Shown piece after piece: positions 29,823-38,902 of a stretch of 50,519 nt of DNA; position 1 is the first letter of the stretch; each line of letters opens with the position of its first letter. The position numbers and the translations under genes are program-made. The notes below the pieces were generated by a model. It made no database searches, had not been told where the DNA came from, and was given only the letters and a program-made list of their open reading frames with translations. Source of the stretch: Bacteroidota bacterium. Its GTDB lineage: Bacteria; Bacteroidota; Ignavibacteria; UBA10030; SZUA-254. The stretch lies in contig JASEHD010000006.1 of NCBI GenBank assembly GCA_030019075.1, forward strand, positions 1-50,519, in the 5' to 3' direction.

Positions 29823-30641
29823 ATGTTTTCCATTAGAACTTCAAATTCTGATCCGATTCTCATTGACATGTGGATGAGTTCCCCAAGCGTCTACTTGGAC
29901 TATTCCGTCATTGTCACGCTGGCCAATGACACTGTTCGGGCCAACGCTTTTCGAGATGCCCTAGCCGAGAAAAATGGCACACTTGCAATCTCGAGCGCTC
30001 ACCTGATTGAGGCCTGCGGTCTAGGAATTGGTCCGACATTCGCTAGGATCAAGAGCTTTCTTGACTCGATCGGCAACAAATTTGCTATCATAAACTTCAA
30101 TCCAGCTGAAGTCATTGAAAAAGAAAAGAATCTCAAACCCAACGATCCCTGCCCGGTCTTCGATCTGGTTCTTGCTAAGCAGGTGATTCATCAATGGAAC
30201 GGGTTGTCGCCAATTACCGCAGGAGCGTTGTTGAATAACCTACAGAACAATCCAAGACTCAGTCAACAGTACAAGCAAATCCAAATCGCACAGAAATCAG
30301 ACATTAAGAACATTTTCGACCAAGGCCGTTATGAATATCGCAATAACCCTATTGCCCGCAAGAATATCGATATGAGTGATTGCATAGATCCAGGTCTAAC
30401 TCGTACCGAGAAGATCTACTACTTTTTGAGACGCGAGGCGATAAGAACTAACGATGACTTCGTTGAGACCGACTCGTTCGATTTTTGGCATAGTGTCGTC
30501 GCTGTATCGTATAATGACTATGTTGTCCATGACAAGAAATGGGCAAGAAGGCTTAAGGCAATCAATTTGCCCCCACGAACGGTAAAGGTGTTTGCGGGCA
30601 TCGAAATAGATAACTTCATTCTTGACTTGCAGTCTACCTGA
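29823..30641 (+). CDS. PIN-like domain protein (putative)
   Basis: Acidic motifs in order: 'VYLDYSVIVTLAND', 'LAISSAHLIEACGL', 'TDSFDFWHSVVAVSYNDYVVHDKKWARRL'. Start codon uncertain. Confidence 0.5.
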   Translation: MFSIRTSNSDPILIDMWMSSPSVYLDYSVIVTLANDTVRANAFRDALAEKNGTLAISSAHLIEACGLGIGPTFARIKSFLDSIGNKFAIINFNPAEVIEKEKNLKPNDPCPVFDLVLAKQVIHQWNGLSPITAGALLNNLQNNPRLSQQYKQIQIAQKSDIKNIFDQGRYEYRNNPIARKNIDMSDCIDPGLTRTEKIYYFLRREAIRTNDDFVETDSFDFWHSVVAVSYNDYVVHDKKWARRLKAINLPPRTVKVFAGIEIDNFILDLQST

Positions 30642-31019
30642 CGAATGACAGAAACCGAAACAACGGCTACGCTGCGCATAACACGGCAAAAAACGTCGCT
30701 GGAAGTGTCGATGTATCAAAATCCTCGCTCAATACTTTTGCTCTCTCGAATAGCAATTAGATGTTCGCAAAAGTATTGCGTTATTACAAATGTTGCTACG
30801 CCATTCGCGCAGCACTTCGTGCTGTGCTCATGAGCGACGTAGCAACGTTGCGCGGGCTTCGCCCTCGTTGTGCTTGTTCGCTGCGCGAACGGCGCACAAC
30901 ATCGGGAAGGACGGCAATTGTTTTGCTTTTTAACAAATCAGCAAAAGCCATATGACAATAAGCGGTATTTTGGCAACGTTTCCATTTTGAATAAGAGGAA
31001 TAATAATTATATACTGCAT

Positions 31020-31988
31020 ATGAATAAAAAGCCACTTCAGATTCTATCAACATATACGATGATTTTGTTACTTTTTCTGTCTTCAAACAACCTGTACGCT
31101 CAAGCTGATGAATTCAATGTTCTTGTTTTTCTCAAGAATGGCACTTCTGTATGCGGTAAGATACTTGAAAATAAAACAGAAAGGATTATCAAACTCCAAA
31201 CTAAGAGCGGAAGCGTTTTTGAAATCAAATATGATGAAGTTGAAAAAATCAAAAAGGGAGATTCAACTATATATCTCCATCAAAATGAAAAAGAGCAAAA
31301 ACCATTACAAAAGATTAATCCATCACCGTCTCTGAGCAAGGATACAACTAAATTTACAAAGAAACCCAAACCTCAAGTGATCAAATCAGTTCCGATTTCG
31401 TCAGAAGACGAAAACGTCAAGTCAAATGTATTGCTTGGCGCGAAGGTGGGTTTCTTTCATCTTATTATTACTGCTGGTGCAGAAGACCTCTACGGCCAAC
31501 CTGCAGGTGCCTTTTGGGGATTAGAATTAGAAATACCTCTTAAAGCAAATTTATCTATACTCGGCAGTTTTAATAATTTCCAATCCTCCACGGGCAAGGT
31601 TGTACAAAAAATAGATAGTAGAACATTTTCTGTTGAGCCCAAATACCATCAAAGTTGGTTTCTCTTTGGAATTAAAGTATTTCTTATTTCTGAAGGTGAT
31701 TTGCGACCCTACATTGGGGCAAAATTGGGAAATATTGATGCAAATATGGAAACAAGAGATTATGATAAAAATAATAAGTCTTCGATTGAAGGTGCTAGCT
31801 TTCGCAAGTCATCTTTTTGTTACTCCTTATATACGGGTTTCAGCATTCAAACCTCCAAAACTATTTTTGCATTTTTAGAACTTGAATTGATTGGAGCTCC
31901 ACTCAGAGAATTTAAAGAGATGGGATTGGTAAGTGGCGGATCCCTTGGTGGAGTTTGTGGAAGCGTCGGATTGCAACTCGGTATTTAG
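31020..31988 (+). CDS. Secreted protein with N-terminal Sm-like segment and C-terminal beta-barrel
   Basis: Signal peptide at M51 of the listed ORF; 'FNVLVFLKNGTSVCGKILENKTERIIKLQTKSGSVFEIKYDEVEKIKKGD', then outer-membrane-type strands. Confidence 0.6.
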   Translation: MNKKPLQILSTYTMILLLFLSSNNLYAQADEFNVLVFLKNGTSVCGKILENKTERIIKLQTKSGSVFEIKYDEVEKIKKGDSTIYLHQNEKEQKPLQKINPSPSLSKDTTKFTKKPKPQVIKSVPISSEDENVKSNVLLGAKVGFFHLIITAGAEDLYGQPAGAFWGLELEIPLKANLSILGSFNNFQSSTGKVVQKIDSRTFSVEPKYHQSWFLFGIKVFLISEGDLRPYIGAKLGNIDANMETRDYDKNNKSSIEGASFRKSSFCYSLYTGFSIQTSKTIFAFLELELIGAPLREFKEMGLVSGGSLGGVCGSVGLQLGI

Positions 31989-32020
31989 GTTTGGTTATAG
32001 AGAAATTAATAGAGCAAAAC

Positions 32021-32194
32021 AACTGCAGTTAACAATTGTAAAAATGTTTGTAATAATTGTTTCATATAATCCTCAAGTTTTATTGTTAAGAATGTTCATC
32101 TTTAATTTTCATTTTTAGTCAGTGCCATCACTCACGATAAATGACTTTATTTTAAGTTCGTTCCGGCACTGCATTTTTACAAGGCACGTTGGGT
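32021..32194 (+). other. Candidate attC-like site upstream of the R-M cassette
   Basis: AAC-aa-TTGTAAAAATG ... CAGTGCC...GGCACTG-CATTTTTACAA-ggcac-GTTGGGT; ends in a consensus GTTRRRY box at 32188-32194. Confidence 0.4.
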
Positions 32195-32267
32195 TCAAGT
32201 GTAGAAAGACAAGGACACAGATAATCAGAAAATGACAATTAGAAACTTTAAAACGAGATAAAAAGAT

Positions 32268-33383
32268 ATGGCAAACAAAAATCTTAAAAACGCAAGACGG
32301 GCAAAGAACGATGAATTTTATACTCTATATAGCGATATTCAAAAAGAAGTTTCAGCGTATTTAGAATACAATACTAATGTATTCAAGGGTAAGGTTATAT
32401 ATTGCAACTGTGATGACCCATTTGAAAGCAACTTCTTTCGTTATTTCGTACTTAATTTTAATCGCTTTGGTTTAAAACAGCTAATCACAACCAGCTATAA
32501 ACCTTCACCTATTGCCAATACACAATTAGCTTTATTTGGAGACGACAAAACCATACCAAAATCAAAAGGGCGACCAAAGATAACAGCTAATAAATTTATC
32601 ATTAATGAAGTTGGCGATATAGATAGTGATGGTGAATTTAATTTAAAAGATGTTTCCCTACAATTAAAAGAAAATAAAAACAATGAATGGACACCTTTAA
32701 ATAGTACTGGAGATTTCCGAAGCGACGAGTGTATAAATCTTTTGGAGCAATCCGATATTGTTGTGACCAATCCTCCTTTTAGTCTCTTTCTGGAATATCT
32801 TAATCAACTTTTTGATTATAAAAAACAATTTTTAATTATTGGTAATATCAATTGTCTAACTTATAAAGAAGTATTCAAAGCAATTAAAAGAAATGAGATT
32901 TGGCTTGGAAACGGAATGGGAAGATGGATTTCAGGTTTCATAGTCCCTAAGTCCTATGAATTGTATGGTTCAGAAGCTCGTATAGACGAAAACGGAGATA
33001 GAATTGTTTCCACTAATAATTGTTTGTGGCTTACAAATCTTGACCATGGTCGTCGTCATCAACCATTAGACCTTATGACAATGGCTGATAATAAGAGATA
33101 TAATAAAAAATTATTAAAAAAAGAGAATAGTTATAAAAAATATGATAACTATGATGCAATTGAAGTGCCTTACACTGAGGCTATTCCGAGTGATTATGAT
33201 GGTGAGATGGGTGTACCAATAACATTTCTTGATAAATATAATCCTGAACAGTTTGAAATTATTGATATAAATCCACATTTTTTTTCAATAGTAGAACAAG
33301 GTCTTCCTAAACCTTCTCAATTAAAAATTGCTGGTCATAAAGACCCGTATGCTCGTATTTTGATAAAACATAAAAAGAAATAA
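32268..33383 (+). CDS. EcoRI-family adenine-specific DNA methyltransferase
   Basis: '[20 protein letters not shown]', '[18 protein letters not shown]', catalytic '[16 protein letters not shown]', '[12 protein letters not shown]'. Confidence 0.88.
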   Translation: MANKNLKNARRAKNDEFYTLYSDIQKEVSAYLEYNTNVFKGKVIYCNCDDPFESNFFRYFVLNFNRFGLKQLITTSYKPSPIANTQLALFGDDKTIPKSKGRPKITANKFIINEVGDIDSDGEFNLKDVSLQLKENKNNEWTPLNSTGDFRSDECINLLEQSDIVVTNPPFSLFLEYLNQLFDYKKQFLIIGNINCLTYKEVFKAIKRNEIWLGNGMGRWISGFIVPKSYELYGSEARIDENGDRIVSTNNCLWLTNLDHGRRHQPLDLMTMADNKRYNKKLLKKENSYKKYDNYDAIEVPYTEAIPSDYDGEMGVPITFLDKYNPEQFEIIDINPHFFSIVEQGLPKPSQLKIAGHKDPYARILIKHKKK

Positions 33384-33384
33384 T

Positions 33385-34554
33385 ATGAAAACGACTTTGA
33401 AAACAAATATTACTGTAAAAGAAATCTGCGAAGGATTCGTCTATAATGAGCTTGAAGGAAAGGGTTTATTTGGTTTATCTGGAAAACTAACTATCCAACC
33501 AGAGTATCAACGCAACTATATTTATGCATCCGACGGCGGTAAGAGAGAAATGGCAGTCATTGCATCTATCCTTAAAGGGTATCCAATAGGATTGATTTAT
33601 TTTAACAAAGTAAGTTATGGCAAGCTTGAAGTTTTAGATGGGCAACAGCGTATTACCAGTATTGGTAGATTTGTTACGGACAAATTTATCATTAAAGATG
33701 AAAATGGAACGGAACAATACTTTGGCAGTATGGCAAAAGACAAGAAAGATAAGATTTGGGAAACAAAATTGCTAATTTATGAATGCGAAGGTACAGAAAG
33801 TGAGATTAAAGAATGGTTTAAAACAATCAATATCGCAGGCGTTCCGCTAAACAATCAGGAATTACTAAATGCTGTTTATTCTGGTCCATTTGTAACACTG
33901 GCGAAAGAAGAATTTAGTAATAGCCGAAACACGAATATTCAAAAATGGGGTGCTTACATCTCTGGTAGTATAAATAGACAAGAGTTTTTAGAATGTGCGC
34001 TTGATTGGGTTAGTAAAGGAAACATAGGCGACTATATGAGCCGTCATAGGTTTGATACAAACATAAAGGAATTGAAGACTTATTTTACAAGTGTAATAGA
34101 CTGGGTTTCGACAGTCTTCACAGATGTTGAAAGTGAAATGCGTGGACTTGAATGGGGACGACTGTATGAAACATATCATAAAAAAGCATTTGACCCTAAA
34201 AAAGTATCAGCAGAAGTCCAAAAACTTTATGGAGACCCTTATATTAAAAATCGTAAAGGAGTATTCGAGTATAATCTTGGCGGTTCAAAAGATACGAAAT
34301 TATTAGAAGTTCGTGTTTTTGACGAAGCAACAAAGAAAACTGTTTACATGAAACAAACAACGGAAGCAGAAAAAAAGAGCATTTCTAATTGTCCTTTATG
34401 TGCAATCGGACACGATTCTAACAAGACAAAAATTTGGAAACTTTCAGAGATGGATGCAGACCACGTGACAGCATGGAGTAAAAGCGGTGCAACTGATATA
34501 AAGAATTGCCAAATGTTATGCAAGACACACAATAGAGCAAAAGGGAATAAGTAA
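33385..34554 (+). CDS. DUF262 (GmrS-like) plus C-terminal HNH nuclease protein
   Basis: '[13 protein letters not shown]', '[19 protein letters not shown]', C-terminal '[12 protein letters not shown]...[37 protein letters not shown]'. Starts 2 bp after the methylase stop. Confidence 0.9.
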   Translation: MKTTLKTNITVKEICEGFVYNELEGKGLFGLSGKLTIQPEYQRNYIYASDGGKREMAVIASILKGYPIGLIYFNKVSYGKLEVLDGQQRITSIGRFVTDKFIIKDENGTEQYFGSMAKDKKDKIWETKLLIYECEGTESEIKEWFKTINIAGVPLNNQELLNAVYSGPFVTLAKEEFSNSRNTNIQKWGAYISGSINRQEFLECALDWVSKGNIGDYMSRHRFDTNIKELKTYFTSVIDWVSTVFTDVESEMRGLEWGRLYETYHKKAFDPKKVSAEVQKLYGDPYIKNRKGVFEYNLGGSKDTKLLEVRVFDEATKKTVYMKQTTEAEKKSISNCPLCAIGHDSNKTKIWKLSEMDADHVTAWSKSGATDIKNCQMLCKTHNRAKGNK

Positions 34555-34583
34555 AAAAATGACAGGAAAAACAGAACACCAGC

Positions 34584-34713
34584 ACCCAACAAAGTGTATA
34601 TGCCATAAGGGTTTCAGTGGGTATTCAAGCATTACCGCCCGCTCAAACTTTCGTTTCGGTGGACAGGAAAGTACTCCGCAATCCCTTACGGCACATACAC
34701 TCAAACGTTATGT
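34584..34713 (+). other. attC-like recombination site
   Basis: ACCCAAC (R''-like) - aaa - GTGTATATGCCATAAGGG ... CCCTTACGGCACATACAC - tcaaac - GTTATGT (R'-like). The inner arms are complementary at 16 of 18 positions. Confidence 0.6.
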
Positions 34714-35253
34714 CCTCCACTTAATCGTACATCCAATCGAGAAAGTTTCCGGCATTTTCACCTCTTTACCAGTTAGCAGGGCGTCCAGTGCATTGCGGAG
34801 ATAACTTTCTTTTACTGCTTTTGGATTTTCCCAGTTGTCGTCCATCTTCCCGCTGTAGGATAGCTTTCTTTCCCGGTTGAACACAAAAAACTGAGGCGTA
34901 TGTGTTGCACCAAATGCTTCTGCAACTCGCTGGTCTCCATCCCGCAAGTATTTAAAGTTAAATCCTTTTTGCCTTGCACGTTTTACCATCTCGTCTAAAT
35001 TATCTTCGGGATAGTTTTTCTCGTCGTTCGAGTTTATTGCAACAAGCTGAACTCCTTTACCGGCGTAATCTTTTTGCAATTCAATGATCCTGTCTTCGTA
35101 CGCTATAACGTACGGACAGTGGTTGCACGAGAATACGATTACCAAAATACTTACATCCTTGAAATCGGATGAAGAATAATTTTTTCCACCCACACTGGGA
35201 AGGTTTTTAAATTCCGGCATCGGGTCGTTTATGTAAAGTTTGTTTCCTTTCAT
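34708..35253 (-). CDS. Thioredoxin-like / redoxin family protein
   Basis: 'VSILVIVFSCNHCPYVIAYEDRIIELQKDYAGKGVQLVAINSND' and 'THTPQFFVFN'. Confidence 0.88.
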   Translation of the reverse strand: MKGNKLYINDPMPEFKNLPSVGGKNYSSSDFKDVSILVIVFSCNHCPYVIAYEDRIIELQKDYAGKGVQLVAINSNDEKNYPEDNLDEMVKRARQKGFNFKYLRDGDQRVAEAFGATHTPQFFVFNRERKLSYSGKMDDNWENPKAVKESYLRNALDALLTGKEVKMPETFSIGCTIKWRT

Positions 35254-35336
35254 TTTATCACCTGAATTTTTTGGAGAATGAGTTCAATGTAATATGTTAC
35301 CTTAAGTTGACTGCATGTTTAATCGTTCTGAATGAA

Positions 35337-35428
35337 AACCGTTAAAACGGTTAAAGCATGAATCTTGTCCCATCAACACCTCGATTAATCGAGGTGTTAC
35401 TTAAGTGGAAGTTATGATCATCAACTGT
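35337..35428. repeat. Cluster of three short perfect palindromes
   Basis: AACCGTTAAAACGGTT (35337-35352), AACACCTCGATTAATCGAGGTGTT (35375-35398), AACTGTTTTAACAGTT (35413-35428). Confidence 0.75.
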
Positions 35429-35467
35429 TTTAACAGTTTAATAAACAGGACACTCAAATAGAGTTCC

Positions 35468-35695
35468 TTATTTGATCATTCCAATATACATACCGCCCAA
35501 ATAAGGAACTAACCAAATCAGCCAAACAATAATACTATATCTGTGAAATCCTGTTCGTGCTGCTTCACTGCCTCTTCGTACCACAATCATTGCCCAAGTG
35601 CCTGCAATATCAAAAGTGAAACCTGTCCAGAAAGCAATAACGTGCCATCTTTTAAGGTGGCGAGCAATCCGTTCCGACCAAACACCGAGCGAATA
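35468..35695 (-). pseudogene. HsmA/TIGR03987-like membrane protein remnant
   Basis: My minus-strand translation: YSLGVWSERIARHLKRWHVIAFWTGFTFDIAGTWAMIVVRRGSEAARTGFHRYSIIVWLIWLVPYLGGMYIGMIK*; no start codon, abuts the palindromic repeat, and appears internally deleted. Confidence 0.65.
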
Positions 35696-35703
35696 AAAAA
35701 AGA

Positions 35704-35754
35704 GTCATGGTGAGTAAGTTTATCCTGAGTGAAAACGAAGGATCGAACCATGAC
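35704..35754. repeat. Interspersed palindromic repeat, copy 2
   Basis: GTCATGGTgagtaagtttatcctgagtgaaaacgaaggatcgaACCATGAC shares ends with the repeat at 16483. Confidence 0.6.
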
Positions 35755-35871
35755 ATTCCAACTCAATCTCGCGCTAAAGTCTCCTAATGACAAGTCTCAA
35801 GAATTGTCATTTTCAATTGAGAAATGGGCAACGCCCATTTAGGTGGACTCAGCGTGACAGATTTTCATTAT

Positions 35872-36444
35872 CTATTTCTTCAGCCATTCGTTGAACAACT
35901 TTTTTATATTTTCTTCGCTAAGACGCATCGGGTTACCAGCCAACTGCCGTTGGCGAAGGGCTTCATATAATGAAACAGCGCAAGCGACAGAAACATTCAA
36001 GCTTTCTATCATTCCGAGCATCGGTATCTGGAAATTTTCGTCTGCGAGTTTTGCAGCTTCAGCAGACACACCACGATGTTCATTACCAAACACTAAAGCA
36101 ATTTTTTTTGTTAAATCAAGCTCGTAAAGCGATTTTGATCTTTTTCCAAGATGTGTTGCATAAATTGTGAAACCATCGCGATGTAGATGATCGTAACATT
36201 CTGTAATGGATTTAAAGTTACGCCGCTTCACCCACTTCAGAGCGCTGGCAGAGCTTTTCTTGCCGAGCTTCGGAAACTCTTCATTAACGTAAAGCAGTTG
36301 AACCTCAAGTATTCCAACAGCATCGGCGGTACGCAGCACTGCACTTACATTATGAGGATCGAATATGTCTTCCATTACAACTGTCAGATCGGGTTGACGG
36401 TGATGCAGAACTTTTAAAAATTTTTCTTTTCGGCGTTCGGTCAT
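35872..36444 (-). CDS. TrmH/SpoU-family RNA 2'-O-methyltransferase
   Basis: 'VVMEDIFDPHNVSAVLRTADAVGI', 'KIALVFGNEHRGVS', 'IPMLGMIESLNVSVACAVSLYEALRQR'. Confidence 0.94.
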   Translation of the reverse strand: MTERRKEKFLKVLHHRQPDLTVVMEDIFDPHNVSAVLRTADAVGILEVQLLYVNEEFPKLGKKSSASALKWVKRRNFKSITECYDHLHRDGFTIYATHLGKRSKSLYELDLTKKIALVFGNEHRGVSAEAAKLADENFQIPMLGMIESLNVSVACAVSLYEALRQRQLAGNPMRLSEENIKKLFNEWLKK

Positions 36445-37325
36445 TACTGTTCCTCTTGTTTGATCTGAAGAATTGCAATTGCTGTGATTACGAAAACGGC
36501 GCCAACGATTTGTATCGGAGTCAAAACCTCATTAACAATAAAGTATGCCGATACGATTGCAACAATCGGTTCGAAGGTTGCAGTTATTATTCCCCGTGAA
36601 GCCGTCAAGTACTTCATACCGGAAAAGTACAGCGAGTGCGGAATAAGAATCGAGATCAGCGCAAATCCAAAAAACATTTCCCACGTTTCAACTGAATAAT
36701 GTGCATCAATAATTTTTGACGGAGGATTGATGATTATCCAGAACAGCACGCCGGCTATAAATGCATAAACAAGGCAAGTCCAAACATTATATTTCTTTAG
36801 TAAATATTTCAGCCATACGTTTGTGAAACCCCAGCAAAACGCAGAAGCCAAACCGGTTAAAAGTCCGAGATGGCTGATTGTAATGATTGAAAAATCTTTT
36901 CCTGCAACTGCAAGATAACAGCCAGCCAGCGATACTGTTCCGGCGATTACTTTAGAGGAAGTTACTTTTTCTTCGCGTGAGCCAACGGCATACAACAGCA
37001 CCAACAGCGGAGCTAAGTATTGAAGTAGAATTGCGGTTGCAACGTTTGTTGTTGCGATCGAAAAGTAGTATGTAAAATTAGAACCGGCGATGCCGAGAAT
37101 TCCTAAAAGAGCAAACTTGTACAGGTCTTTTAGCTTAACAACAAGAAGGTGGCGTTTAAACAGAAGAAAAAATATCAACAGCAATAGGCAAGAGATCGTT
37201 ATCCGCATTTGTACAAGGATAAGCGTTTCTACGTTTTGAATAAAGAGAAACTTTGCAATCGTTGCTGAAATTCCCCAGAAGGTTGTTGCACCTAAAATGA
37301 ATAAATACCCTTTAAAAGATTTCAT
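36444..37325 (-). CDS. EamA/DMT-family transporter
   Basis: ~10 TM segments; 'GATTFWGISATIAKFLF', 'LAPLLVLLYAVGSREE', 'TATFEPIVAIVSAYFIVNEVLTPIQIVGAVFVI'. Confidence 0.92.
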   Translation of the reverse strand: MKSFKGYLFILGATTFWGISATIAKFLFIQNVETLILVQMRITISCLLLLIFFLLFKRHLLVVKLKDLYKFALLGILGIAGSNFTYYFSIATTNVATAILLQYLAPLLVLLYAVGSREEKVTSSKVIAGTVSLAGCYLAVAGKDFSIITISHLGLLTGLASAFCWGFTNVWLKYLLKKYNVWTCLVYAFIAGVLFWIIINPPSKIIDAHYSVETWEMFFGFALISILIPHSLYFSGMKYLTASRGIITATFEPIVAIVSAYFIVNEVLTPIQIVGAVFVITAIAILQIKQEEQ

Positions 37326-37879
37326 TCCTCTGGCGGCTGATCTGCGGCGGGTGTTGCTCCCTCTTCTGATTTACGTTTGTAATACTTACTCATCTCGTCG
37401 TTGCCGGCAATTTCATATAAGTGGGCAAGCTTCTGATGAAGAGGTTTCGATTCCGGAATTGCATTCGTACCTTGCTTTAGAAAATCGATGAGTGAGTTCA
37501 ACGATGGAATATTCAAATCAGGTTCGTAGCAATTTGCAACGTTCAAGTACGGAGTTGGCTCATCAGGTTTTGCATCGGCGGCTTTCTTATAATATCGCAG
37601 GGCGAGATCATAATTATCATATATCGAGTGCGTTGCTTCAAAAACGCTTGCAAGCCACATGTAAACATCATAACTAAGATGAGAAAATTCCTTAACAAGC
37701 TTTTCGCCAAACAAACACAACTCTTCCGGTGTCAGTGCATGATTCCAGAAAAGCTGACGATACAGCTCGATGTCATCGAGATGCTGTTCGATCGCTTGCT
37801 CGAACGCATCGAAGATTTCGTTGAACTCTTTCGACGATTCGAACCGATTCCGTATTTCATCAATTGATAGTTTGGGCAT
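37322..37879 (-). CDS. TPR-like protein
   Basis: 'YDLALRYYKKAADAKPDEPTPYLNVANCYE', 'PESKPLHQKLAHLYEIAGNDEMSKYY'. Start taken at MPKLS. Confidence 0.7.
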   Translation of the reverse strand: MPKLSIDEIRNRFESSKEFNEIFDAFEQAIEQHLDDIELYRQLFWNHALTPEELCLFGEKLVKEFSHLSYDVYMWLASVFEATHSIYDNYDLALRYYKKAADAKPDEPTPYLNVANCYEPDLNIPSLNSLIDFLKQGTNAIPESKPLHQKLAHLYEIAGNDEMSKYYKRKSEEGATPAADQPPEE

Positions 37880-38047
37880 CAAATATTTATATGCTGGACT
37901 GCAAAAAATTAATGTCGGATCGAAAAACAAGAAAAACCCGACTCTGCCAAAATAACAAAGCATTCAATGAAAATCAAGAGTTTGCAAAGAAAATTTGACA
38001 GTTCTGAAATAATTCCGTATTTTCATCAAAAATAAAGGAGATGTTTT

Positions 38048-38806
38048 ATGGAAAATCAGCAAATTAACCCAGTTGAAGCGCCGGAAGTTTCATCGTTTAC
38101 TGACCGGATGGTGGATATTTTTTCTGCCCCAGCGAAGCTATTTACTGAAGTTGCTTCTACATCAGTTCAGAATTTGTCCTGGGCTATACCTTATATTATA
38201 GCCATGTGCCTTGCACTCATTACAACGATTACGATCCTCTCTGATCAAACATTACGCTCGCAAGCATTAGAACCGCAGCGCGATGCTATGCAAGAGAGGG
38301 TTGATCGGGGCGAGATGAGGCAGGAACAAATGGATGCGGCAACAGAAATGATGGAATCAGGGTCAATGATTGTAATTACAGGATCTATTGCAGCTCTTGT
38401 TATGACAACTATAGCAATGTTCGGCGTACCGCTCATTTTCTGGATAACGGTGAAATTATTTTTTAAGTCGCAAGCAGGTTACAAAAAATTACTTGAAGTC
38501 TATGGGCTTTCTATGTTAATCGGTATTCTTGGAGCAATCGTTACAGTGTTAATGATTTTTCTTTTCAACTCGATACTTGCTTCACCCAGCGGCTCATTGT
38601 TGCTCGTTGACAGCTTCGACTATAAGAATATGTCGCATAAATTTCTTGCTTCCATAAACTTTTTCACAATTTGGCAAATGGCTGTTTTTGGAATCGGTGT
38701 AGCAAAGATTTCGAATAAATCAATTAATACTGGAATCGGAATTACAATCGGTTTATGGCTTGCATGGGTAATTATAACATTGCTGCTTGGATGGGGAATG
38801 AGGTGA
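38048..38806 (+). CDS. YIP1-family membrane protein
   Basis: 'RMVDIFSAPAKLFTEVA' plus ~5 TM segments, 'FGVPLIFWITVKLFFKSQAGYKKLLEVYG'. Confidence 0.75.
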   Translation: MENQQINPVEAPEVSSFTDRMVDIFSAPAKLFTEVASTSVQNLSWAIPYIIAMCLALITTITILSDQTLRSQALEPQRDAMQERVDRGEMRQEQMDAATEMMESGSMIVITGSIAALVMTTIAMFGVPLIFWITVKLFFKSQAGYKKLLEVYGLSMLIGILGAIVTVLMIFLFNSILASPSGSLLLVDSFDYKNMSHKFLASINFFTIWQMAVFGIGVAKISNKSINTGIGITIGLWLAWVIITLLLGWGMR

Positions 38807-38822
38807 AAAAAGAATTTTTTCC

Positions 38823-38851
38823 TTGACACAAACCAAAATATTTTGTATTTT
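38823..38851 (+). promoter_or_regulatory. Putative housekeeping promoter
   Basis: TTGACA-N17-TATTTT upstream of the ATG at 38903. Confidence 0.5.
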
Positions 38852-38902
38852 ATGAGCGGAGAAAAACATGAAACTGTTGGATAAAATATGGATAAGCCAA
38901 AA

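Noticed and set aside
29757-29823. 'ggcatataacagcagtagcaacgc' as another full attC
   Set aside because: Only a left-half-like ATATAAC box; no paired GTTRRRY box before the next ORF.
32268-34554. Calling this a classical EcoRI-type type II system or BREX/DISARM
   Set aside because: No EcoRI-like endonuclease and none of the BREX or DISARM helicase, phosphatase or PglX-type genes are adjacent.
34344-34704. Several overlapping minus-strand ORFs (62-82 aa)
   Set aside because: Antisense to the HNH domain and the attC-like palindrome; no family features.
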